From: Propionibacteriaceae bacterium
GTDB taxonomy: Bacteria > Actinomycetota > Actinomycetes > Propionibacteriales > Propionibacteriaceae
Length of the DNA stretch: 14,998 nt
Assembly: GCA_030544185.1 (NCBI GenBank)
Contig: JAUNRO010000009.1
Location: 1-14,998 of the forward strand
Direction: 5' to 3'
Shown here: positions 10,324-14,998 of the stretch, one piece after another
How the letters are laid out: each line of letters begins with the position of its first letter
How positions within the stretch are numbered: the first letter of the stretch is position 1
Translations under genes and position numbers: made by a program
The notes under the pieces: model-generated
What the model was told of the DNA's origin: nothing
The model's database searches: none
The model's input: the letters and a program-made list of their open reading frames with translations, nothing else

Positions 10324-10877
10324 CGCAGCAGCCCCTTCATCTCATGGGTCGCCGGGGCCTCCAGGGCCGCCTGCTCGCGCTCCTCGATCTCCGCGATCGC
10401 GTGCGGGCCGATCTTGGTCTTGGCGACCTTCTGCTTCTTCAGCTTGAACATCGCGTCGATGAGCATCTCCGGACGCGGCGGGCAGCCCGGCACATAGATG
10501 TCGACGGGGACGATGTGGTCGACGCCCTGGACGATCGCATAGTTGTTGAACATGCCACCGGAGGAGGCGCAGACGCCCATCGACAGCACCCATTTGGGGT
10601 TGGGCATCTGGTCATAGATCTCACGCACGATCGGGGCCATCTTCTGGCTCACGCGGCCGGCGACGATCATCAGGTCCGCCTGACGCGGCGAGGGCCGAAA
10701 CACTTCCTGGCCCCACCGCGACGCGTCATAGCGCGGCGCCCCATAGGTCATCATCTCGATCGCACAACAGGCGAGGCCGAACGTCACCGGCCAGAACGAG
10801 GCCTGCCGCATCCAGCCGACCAGTCCCTCGACCGTGGTCAGCATGACGCCGGCGGGGAGCTTGTCTTCCAGACCCAT
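10320..10877 (-). CDS. nuoB: NADH-quinone oxidoreductase subunit B (cluster N2)
   Basis: NuoB (PSST-type) binds N2, the last cluster of the chain, which hands electrons to menaquinone at the NuoB-NuoD interface. The four expected cysteines are present: adjacent Cys37-Cys38 ([11 protein letters not shown]), Cys103 ([10 protein letters not shown]) and Cys132 (VPGCPPRPE). At 185 residues it has the usual length for actinobacteria. The ATG at 10877 has AGGAG at 10890-10886, 8 nt upstream. This is the only gene inside the operon separated from its upstream neighbour by more than a few bases. The gap of 54 nt is described separately as a possible mini-ORF. Confidence 0.98.
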   Translation of the reverse strand: MGLEDKLPAGVMLTTVEGLVGWMRQASFWPVTFGLACCAIEMMTYGAPRYDASRWGQEVFRPSPRQADLMIVAGRVSQKMAPIVREIYDQMPNPKWVLSMGVCASSGGMFNNYAIVQGVDHIVPVDIYVPGCPPRPEMLIDAMFKLKKQKVAKTKIGPHAIAEIEEREQAALEAPATHEMKGLLR

Positions 10878-10878
10878 A

Positions 10879-10932
10879 TCAGTTGCTCCTTGTGTTCTCG
10901 ATCAAGGCCGTGTTGTCGGTCCGCCCGGCCAT
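10879..10932 (-). CDS. Possible 17-codon linking ORF between nuoA and nuoB
   Basis: The nuoA stop TGA shares its A with an ATG that opens a frame of 17 codons plus a TGA. That TGA lies a single base before the nuoB ATG. The frame therefore fills the whole nuoA-nuoB gap and touches both genes (TGATG at one end, TGATATG at the other). The predicted peptide, [17 protein letters not shown], resembles nothing I recognise, and I see no strong ribosome binding site of its own. If translated, it would be by termination-reinitiation from nuoA and could carry ribosomes on to nuoB. A frame this short can easily arise by chance in GC-rich DNA, so I rate it low. Confidence 0.25.
   Translation of the reverse strand: MAGRTDNTALIENTRSN
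10886..10890 (-). promoter_or_regulatory. Ribosome binding site of nuoB
   Basis: AGGAG (AAGGAG with the preceding base) lies 8 nt before the nuoB ATG. It sits within the last codons of the possible 17-codon frame between nuoA and nuoB, so ribosomes translating that frame would pass over it. Confidence 0.75.
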
Positions 10933-11297
10933 CACTGATCCCATTCAAGGCCACCGCGGCGAATGACATACCAGAACGCCACGAGCACCGCGTCGATGAA
11001 CAGGATCATGATCACCAGGCCCCACGGGCCCATGCCGTCATAGGTGACCGCCCAGGGATAGAGGAAGACGATCTCGATGTCGAAGACGATGAACAGCATC
11101 GCGGTGATGTAGTACTTCACCGGGAACCGGCCGCCGCCGATCGGCTGCGGGGTGGGCTGGATGCCGCACTCATAGCTGTCGTATTTCGACCGGTTGTAGC
11201 GCTTGGGCCCGATCTGCATCGTCACGAGCAGGCCGCCGGCGACGAACGCCGCCGCGATTCCCAACATGACCACCAGTGGCAGATAGACGTTGGTCAC
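10932..11297 (-). CDS. nuoA: NADH-quinone oxidoreductase subunit A
   Basis: NuoA is a three-helix membrane subunit of complex I and the first gene of the operon. From the GTG at 11297 it is 121 residues, the normal length. It contains YDSYECGIQPTP (residues 39-50) in the long loop and AMLFIVFDIEIVFLYPWAV (66-84), the second helix with its conserved Asp73 and Glu75. The frame is open to an ATG at 11339, but that would add 14 charged residues ahead of the membrane helix. The ribosome binding site GGAGAGAGGA (11313-11304) lies 7 nt before the GTG, which supports the shorter form. Upstream lies the divergent control region shared with menF. Confidence 0.95.
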   Translation of the reverse strand: MTNVYLPLVVMLGIAAAFVAGGLLVTMQIGPKRYNRSKYDSYECGIQPTPQPIGGGRFPVKYYITAMLFIVFDIEIVFLYPWAVTYDGMGPWGLVIMILFIDAVLVAFWYVIRRGGLEWDQ

Positions 11298-11303
11298 CGT
11301 GTG

Positions 11304-11313
11304 TCCTCTCTCC
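11304..11313 (-). promoter_or_regulatory. Ribosome binding site that fixes the nuoA start
   Basis: The purine tract GGAGAGAGGA ends 6 nt (its GAGG core 7 nt) before the GTG at 11297 and lies inside the longer open frame. It marks the GTG, not the ATG at 11339, as the start. Confidence 0.75.
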
Positions 11314-11360
11314 TGACCGCGGGTGCCGCGATCTTTCAACCGAGTGGTTCAACCAGGCCC

Positions 11361-11389
11361 ATCGCATCGCGTCACGGCTGCTGGGTCAA
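11361..11389 (-). promoter_or_regulatory. Alternative nuo promoter candidate
   Basis: On the minus strand TTGACC (11389-11384) is followed after 17 bp by TGCGAT (11366-11361). The -35 is good and the -10 is poor. It would start transcription about 50-60 nt before the nuoA GTG, downstream of the palindrome. I cannot decide between this and the TAGACT candidate. Confidence 0.25.
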
Positions 11390-11427
11390 GTTGGCCGGCC
11401 GGCCCGTCGGCGCACGCGTCGGCGGGC

Positions 11428-11445
11428 TCGTGAAATTCATCACGA
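11428..11445. promoter_or_regulatory. Rex-like operator palindrome upstream of nuoA
   Basis: TCGTGAAATTCATCACGA has perfect 6-bp arms (TCGTGA and TCACGA) around a 6-bp centre. It matches 11 of the 14 defined positions of TTGTGAAnnnnTTCACAA, the commonly given operator of the NADH/NAD+-sensing repressor Rex. Rex is known to control nuo operons in some actinobacteria, as I recall for Streptomyces. The palindrome lies about 10 bp downstream of the candidate nuo -10 element, a position where a bound repressor would block transcription. No rex gene is in the window, so the regulator is inferred from the site alone; another dimeric regulator is possible. Confidence 0.5.
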
Positions 11446-11453
11446 ACGGGGTC

Positions 11454-11459
11454 AGTCTA
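11454..11459 (-). promoter_or_regulatory. Candidate -10 element of the nuo operon
   Basis: TAGACT on the minus strand fits the actinobacterial TAnnnT -10 pattern. It would place the transcript start near 11447, giving an untranslated leader of about 150 nt before the nuoA GTG. No good -35 is seen 16-18 bp upstream, so the call rests on the hexamer and on its position next to the palindrome. Confidence 0.35.
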
Positions 11460-11579
11460 GGGCAGGGGGCGCCCCGCGTCTCACCGGGAACAAAAAGCCT
11501 GCATTCCCCTTTAGGGCCTAGTCAGCGGGCATGTGTCACAGCTGAATAACGCAACGTTGGCATGGTCGAAATCAGGCGC

Positions 11580-11607
11580 TGGACCGTCCGCGATTTGGCG
11601 CTAGGGT
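11580..11607 (+). promoter_or_regulatory. menF promoter, probably leaderless
   Basis: TGGACC (11580-11585) and TAGGGT (11602-11607) are separated by 16 bp. The menF GTG begins 8 nt after the -10 hexamer, which is where transcription would start. No purine-rich ribosome binding site precedes this GTG. The arrangement fits the leaderless transcripts that are common in actinobacteria. Confidence 0.5.
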
Positions 11608-11615
11608 CGTCTGCT

Positions 11616-12875
11616 GTGACTGCTGCCCCTTCTGCCACGCTGTGCGCGCGGACGGTGGCCATCGAGGACCCTGGGGATCTGCTCGCACTGCTTCCCCGCG
11701 ATCGCGGGCTCGCCTGGCTGCGCCGCGGCGACGGCCTCGTCGCGGGCGGGGAAGTGCTGCGCCGGCACTTCGCCTCGATCGCCGAGGCGGACCAGTGGTG
11801 GCGGGGGTACGCCCGGGAGATCGCTGTGGCCGACCCGGTCGAGGCCTTCGGCACCGGGCCGCTCGCTTTCGGCTCCTTCGCCTTCGACGCCGGGCACACC
11901 CGGCAGCGGTCGGTCATGATCGTCCCGCAGTGGATCCTCGGGCGCCGCGGCGGCAAAGCGTGGCTCACCCGGATCTTCGATGACCCCGCGGCGATCACCG
12001 CCAACGGGAGCGGCGGCTCGCTCCTGCCGCAGCCCACCGAGCCACCCCGGCCCCCGGGCCAGGTGGCATACTCCGACGGGTCGATGAACGGGCCCGCCTG
12101 GGAGACCGTGGTCGCCGAGGCCGTGGGCCGGATCCGGGCCGGGGAGCTGGACAAGGTCGTGCTGGCCCGGGATCTGATCGCCCGCACGGAGAACGACATC
12201 GACCCGCGCTGGCTGGTGAGCCAGCTCGCCCGGGCATACCAGCTCTGCTGGACCTATCACGTCGACGGCCTGGTCGGCGCGTCGCCGGAGATGCTGGTGC
12301 GCCGGGAGAACGGCCTGGTGACCTCGCGCGTGCTCGCGGGGACCATCCAGCGGACCGCCGACGAGGAGTCCGATCGTGCCCTCGCCGCACACCTGTCCCG
12401 CTCCAGCAAGGACCTCGGCGAGCACGACTTCGCGGTCGCCTCGGTTGCGGAGGCGCTGGCGCCGCTGTGCTCGGGGATGAACGTGCCGGACGCGCCCTAT
12501 GTGCTGGAGCTGCCGAACGTCTTTCACCTGGCGACCGATGTGGCCGCCGCGGCGAAGCCGCAGGTCTCGTCGCTGGCCCTGGCGACGGCGCTGCACCCGA
12601 GCGCGGCCGTCTGCGGGACACCGACCGATGCTGCCCGAGGCATGATCCGCGAGATCGAGGGCCTGGACCGCGACCGCTATTCCGGCCCCGTCGGCTGGGT
12701 CGATGCCGACGGTGACGGCGAGTGGGCGATCGCGCTGCGGTGCGGCCGGATCGAGGGGAACGTGGCCCAGTTGTACGCCGGGTGCGGCGTCGTGGCCGAT
12801 TCCAACCCCGAGGCCGAGCTGGCAGAGTCCATGGCGAAGCTCGTGCCGATGCGGGACGCGCTCGAGGCTCGCTGA
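11616..12875 (+). CDS. menF: Isochorismate synthase (menaquinone pathway)
   Basis: The product converts chorismate to isochorismate, the first committed step of menaquinone synthesis. From the GTG at 11616 it has 419 residues. The chorismate-binding domain fills the C-terminal half. It includes DKVVLARD (Lys180, the likely general base), GASPEMLVRR (Glu225, the likely general acid), SRVLAGTIQRT, HPSAAVCGTP (327-336), RYSGPVGWVDADGDGEWAIALR and GCGVVADSNPEAELAES. The frame is open back to an ATG at 11562, but that start has no ribosome binding site, and the promoter lies inside that extension. Siderophore-type isochorismate synthases (EntC/DhbC) look similar. I prefer the menaquinone role because the neighbour operon makes a menaquinone-reducing enzyme and no siderophore genes are seen. 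Confidence 0.88.
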   Translation: MTAAPSATLCARTVAIEDPGDLLALLPRDRGLAWLRRGDGLVAGGEVLRRHFASIAEADQWWRGYAREIAVADPVEAFGTGPLAFGSFAFDAGHTRQRSVMIVPQWILGRRGGKAWLTRIFDDPAAITANGSGGSLLPQPTEPPRPPGQVAYSDGSMNGPAWETVVAEAVGRIRAGELDKVVLARDLIARTENDIDPRWLVSQLARAYQLCWTYHVDGLVGASPEMLVRRENGLVTSRVLAGTIQRTADEESDRALAAHLSRSSKDLGEHDFAVASVAEALAPLCSGMNVPDAPYVLELPNVFHLATDVAAAAKPQVSSLALATALHPSAAVCGTPTDAARGMIREIEGLDRDRYSGPVGWVDADGDGEWAIALRCGRIEGNVAQLYAGCGVVADSNPEAELAESMAKLVPMRDALEAR

Positions 12876-12879
12876 GCGC
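12867..12879 (+). repeat. 13-bp direct repeat, copy 1 (spans menF stop)
   Basis: GCTCGCTGAGCGC covers the end of menF and its TGA. The same 13 bases recur at 13153-13165. The motif folds as GCTC-gct-GAGC. Confidence 0.7.
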
Positions 12880-12980
12880 GGTGGGTTCCGCCGTCGTGCG
12901 GTTCGGACCATGGTGATGTGGACCATATGCAACTGATCCGCTCAGCGCATCACATGTTGCTGCCCGCGGCCTGCCGCTGG

Positions 12981-13160
12981 CCAGCGCCCCGACCCTTATC
13001 GACGCCCCACGATCTCCGTCCTGGCCCCCAGAGCTCCGTCGACGCCCCACGATCTCTCTCCTGGCCCCCCGTGCATGGGGGGCGCAAGTGACCGAATAGG
13101 GGCGCATCGAGAGCTACGGGGGCGCATCGGAAGGAACGGGGGCGTGGACGCCGCTCGCTG
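12981..13160. repeat. Symmetric array of 20-bp-phased G-run repeats
   Basis: On the plus strand C-runs start at 12987, 13005, 13025, 13045 and 13065. After a central hairpin, G-runs end at 13082, 13102, 13122 and 13142. Apart from the outermost step (18) the spacing is exactly 20 bp. Read outward on either strand from about 13073, each unit begins GGGGCG or GGGGGC, followed by a degenerate tail such as CATCGAGAGCTA or TCGACGGAGCTC. The left arm also shows a 40-bp super-repeat (13001-13040 and 13041-13080) with GACGCCCCACGATCTC and CTGGCCCCC blocks. The function is unknown to me. It may be a degenerate intergenic repeat family, a protein-binding array, or a G-quadruplex-prone terminator zone. 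Confidence 0.8.
13064..13083. terminator. GC-only hairpin between convergent genes, possible bidirectional terminator
   Basis: GCCCCCC (13064-13070) can pair with GGGGGGC (13077-13083) across a 6-nt loop, GTGCAT. It is the symmetry centre of the 20-bp array. Its location between two converging genes suggests a transcription stop for both. However, there is no T-run on either side, so it is not a classical intrinsic terminator. Confidence 0.35.
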
Positions 13161-13165
13161 AGCGC
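13153..13165 (+). repeat. 13-bp direct repeat, copy 2
   Basis: This is an identical copy of GCTCGCTGAGCGC, starting 11 bases past the stop of the fibronectin-domain gene. With the preceding C it gives a 5-bp stem, CGCTC-gct-GAGCG. The two copies bracket almost the whole intergenic region. Confidence 0.7.
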
Positions 13166-13176
13166 CCGGCCGCGCC

Positions 13177-14998
13177 TCAACCGATGGCGATCGACCCGAC
13201 GGCCCTCCCGGTAGTGATCACCCGTGTGGGCTCGCCGCCGGTGGGGGCGAAGATCTTCACGGCCGTGGAGCCGTCCCGCGCGGCAATCGTGCCGTCCGCG
13301 CTCACGGCGGCGGCGCCGAGGCTGCGTACGCCGGCCAGGGTGATCGGGGTCACCTGGCCGTTGTCGAGGCGGGACACCTGCGCGTTCGTACCGTCGCCGG
13401 TGGCGAGGTGGAAGACCCCGTCGTCGCTGAGGACCGACCGCCCATAGACGCCCTCCACCGGCTCGGTCTGCGTCGCTCCGCTCGGCAGCCGGACCCACCC
13501 GGAGCTGCTGACGCCCGGTAAGTACAGGTCGCCGTTCCGGTCCACCCGGACCTGACTCACCTGCAGATAGGGCTGGGTGACGACCTCCCGGGTGCGGGTC
13601 AGCTGACCATTCTCCACCACGCTGAACAAGCGGCTGGCCTGCGGGCCGTCCACATTGCGGTGGACCACGTGCACGGCGCCATCGGGTTGCACCGCGAAGG
13701 CCCATTCGGCTGGTTGCGTCGTGCCGGGCGGGCTCTGGGCGAGGATCGTCGTCGTCCGGCCGCTGGGCGCGACCTTGACGATGGTTTCGGTCCAGACACC
13801 GTCGATGCGCGTGTTCGTCCGGGCGTAGACGTTGTGCGCCGCGTCGACCTGGATCTCACTGATGGTCCCGACGTTCAGGGTCGCGACCCGTCGCTGGCCG
13901 GCGGGGTCCACCCGAACGACGTCGACGCCCACCGTGCCGAACACGACGCCGTCGCGGATCACCTTGCGGGCCAACGCCGAACCGGTGACCGTCGCCGGCG
14001 GCCCATCAGGCAGCTCCGCACGCTGCAGCAGCCCCGTCGCCCTCAGATCGGAGTAATAGACCGACGGCGCGAACCGGGCATCGCCGTGTTCGGGGCCGGT
14101 GGTGACCGTGACCGAGGTCATCCGACCGACGTTGTCATCAAGCGCCGCGACGAAGAATGTATAGGTCGTGCCGGGCTGGAGCCCCCCGACCGTGTACGAC
14201 GTCTGGCTCGGTCCGACCACGACGTGACCGATCATGTCCGACAGGGTGGGTACGCTCGGCCGCGGCCCACCGAAGATCGCTCCGATGCCATAGCCCCGGA
14301 CCCCATCGGCCTGGGCCGCCGGCGCCGACCAGGTCAGCTCGACGGTGGTGGCCTCGACGGCGCCCACCATCAGCCCCGTCGGCGCGGGCAACGTGGCCGA
14401 CGGCGGCCCGACGGGGCTCTGCACGTCGACGAGCTCAGCGTCCGGGATGGCGATCATCGGGTTGCCGCCCTGCGCGGCGTACACCAGGACCCCGGGCGAC
14501 GCACCGACGGACTGCGCGGCGATCGTCCCGTCCTGAGCGATGCGCATCGGCAGGTCGTCATACGCTCCCCCGCGGACCAGGCCCCGCACCGGGACGCTGC
14601 TCCCCTCGGTGCCCACGAAGCGCGAGATGTGCGCCACGGTCCGGTCGACGGTGCAGGTCCCCGACAGATCGGATTGGCCGAAACAGGAGTTGGCCTCGCG
14701 CGCGACATAGAGCGCGCCGTCGCGCCCGATCGCGGCGCTGCCATAACCGCCTGGCGCGCCCCCGTCGGGCGACTGCAGCTCGGTGGCGCCGGCGGGGAGG
14801 TACTGCCAATAGCGCATCCCGGTCATGCCCCCGGCGTTCGGGGTCACGAACAGCCCGCCCTGCCGATCGGCGTACTCCGGACCCGAGTAATAGGAGGAGC
14901 GATAGTCGACCTCGCGCTGCTCCGTGAGGACTCCGTCGGCCACCACGGCGAGCGTCACGATGTGGTCGCCGCGCTCGAACGACACCGTGAGCGTGCCG
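13177..14998 (-). CDS. Fibronectin type III domain protein with propeller-like repeats (5' end outside window)
   Basis: The frame is open to the right edge, so the start lies outside; at least 606 residues are visible. I number from the GTG at 14985, which is not claimed as the start. One fibronectin type III domain is clear at about residues 199-297: it begins LPAPTGLMV, has VELTWSAP, and ends with LQPGTTYTFFVAALD. After it come at least five short units of the NHL/propeller kind with Asp-Gly or Asn-Gly turns: QVDAAHNVYAR, AVQPDGAVHVV, RVDRNGDLYLPG, LSDDGVFHLA and VSADGTIAA. Similar units precede the domain (IGRDGALYVAR, IAQDGTIAA). The only two cysteines (101 and 111) could form a disulfide, which suggests export, but the signal sequence cannot be seen. 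I do not recognise a specific function. It is convergent with menF and probably unrelated to it. Confidence 0.8.
   Translation of the reverse strand, partial: GTLTVSFERGDHIVTLAVVADGVLTEQREVDYRSSYYSGPEYADRQGGLFVTPNAGGMTGMRYWQYLPAGATELQSPDGGAPGGYGSAAIGRDGALYVAREANSCFGQSDLSGTCTVDRTVAHISRFVGTEGSSVPVRGLVRGGAYDDLPMRIAQDGTIAAQSVGASPGVLVYAAQGGNPMIAIPDAELVDVQSPVGPPSATLPAPTGLMVGAVEATTVELTWSAPAAQADGVRGYGIGAIFGGPRPSVPTLSDMIGHVVVGPSQTSYTVGGLQPGTTYTFFVAALDDNVGRMTSVTVTTGPEHGDARFAPSVYYSDLRATGLLQRAELPDGPPATVTGSALARKVIRDGVVFGTVGVDVVRVDPAGQRRVATLNVGTISEIQVDAAHNVYARTNTRIDGVWTETIVKVAPSGRTTTILAQSPPGTTQPAEWAFAVQPDGAVHVVHRNVDGPQASRLFSVVENGQLTRTREVVTQPYLQVSQVRVDRNGDLYLPGVSSSGWVRLPSGATQTEPVEGVYGRSVLSDDGVFHLATGDGTNAQVSRLDNGQVTPITLAGVRSLGAAAVSADGTIAARDGSTAVKIFAPTGGEPTRVITTGRAVGSIAIG

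Larger units (their letters stand above)
11298..11615. other. Divergent nuoA-menF control region (no gene)
   Basis: These 318 bases separate nuoA (minus) from menF (plus) and contain no gene I can support. They hold candidate promoters for both directions, an 18-bp palindrome at 11428-11445, a GGGGCGCCCC palindrome at 11466-11475 and a short A-rich run at 11491-11495. The motif TTCAACC occurs twice, 13 bp apart (11335-11341 and 11348-11354), in the predicted nuoA leader. All three CTAG sites that I found in the whole window are here (11457, 11518 and 11601). The AT content is locally higher around 11430-11445 and 11490-11600, as expected for promoters. Confidence 0.8.
12876..13176. other. Convergent intergenic region with repeats (no gene)
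   Basis: menF and the fibronectin-domain gene face each other across these 301 bases. I see no credible gene. The first 100 bases hold GGACCAT twice, 15 bp apart (12905 and 12920), and an 8-bp inverted repeat GCTGAGCG/CGCTCAGC (12871 and 12939) that begins at the menF stop codon. A perfect 12-bp palindrome, CGCTGGCCAGCG, lies at 12975-12986. The rest is the phased G-run array described separately. No typical terminator with a T-run is present on either strand. Confidence 0.75.

Noticed and set aside
11298..11339. ATG start at 11339 for nuoA
   Set aside because: It would add 14 charged residues before the first helix and would include the clear ribosome binding site of the GTG at 11297 within the coding part.
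11466..11475. GGGGCGCCCC palindrome as an operator or terminator
   Set aside because: Such palindromes are common in GC-rich DNA. It has no T-run and no partner site; it may just be part of the spacer upstream of the nuo -10 candidate.
11562..11615. ATG start at 11562 for menF
   Set aside because: It has no ribosome binding site, the extra 18 residues are not family-like, and a good promoter lies within the extension.
12981..13160. CRISPR array
   Set aside because: The 20-bp period is too short for repeat plus spacer, units are degenerate apart from the G-runs, and the direction inverts in the middle. No cas genes are nearby.
12867..13165. Transposon remnant (MITE) bounded by the 13-bp repeats
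   Set aside because: Direct repeats are present, but no terminal inverted repeats lie just inside them. Kept only as a question in the findings.
12950..13705. Minus-strand frame of 251 codons running through the array into the fibronectin gene
   Set aside because: It is a shadow of the real gene in another frame, Arg/Gly-rich, and it crosses the repeat array with no family similarity.

Overview
The window is high-GC DNA with long overlapping genes, frequent GTG starts and purine-rich ribosome binding sites. The NuoJ protein carries a [20 protein letters not shown] tail that I associate with actinobacterial complex I. I read it as a chromosomal segment of an actinomycete, possibly a propionibacterium relative; the family-level guess is weak.

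Positions 1-11297, minus strand: most of a 14-gene type operon for respiratory complex I (NADH:menaquinone oxidoreductase), in the order nuoA-B-C-D-E-F-G-H-I-J-K-L. nuoL is cut by the left edge, and nuoM and nuoN would lie beyond it. Most junctions overlap by 1-4 bases (ATGA, GTGA or TGATG); nuoC-nuoD (2 nt) and nuoK-nuoL (10 nt) are short gaps. The one larger gap, nuoA-nuoB, is spanned exactly by a 17-codon open frame that touches both neighbours. All iron-sulfur ligands expected in NuoB, E, F, G and I are visible, including the four Cys of the extra N7 cluster of NuoG.

Positions 11298-11615: the divergent control region between nuoA and an isochorismate synthase gene (menF type). It holds a palindrome resembling the operator of the redox repressor Rex, lying just downstream of a possible nuo -10 element. 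On the other strand, a promoter sits so close to the menF GTG that the transcript is probably leaderless. The pairing makes sense: menF starts menaquinone synthesis and complex I reduces menaquinone.

Positions 11616-12875, plus strand: menF. Positions 12876-13176: a non-coding gap between convergent genes, occupied by a symmetric array in which G-runs recur every 20 bp outward from a central hairpin. Positions 13177-14998, minus strand: the 3' part of a gene for a large protein with one fibronectin type III domain and a run of propeller-like repeats, probably exported; its start is outside the window.

The complex I genes themselves are ordinary. The parts worth a second look are the control region, the 20-bp-phased array, the mini-ORF between nuoA and nuoB, and a strong window-wide avoidance of the tetranucleotide CTAC/GTAG that dictates tyrosine codon choice.
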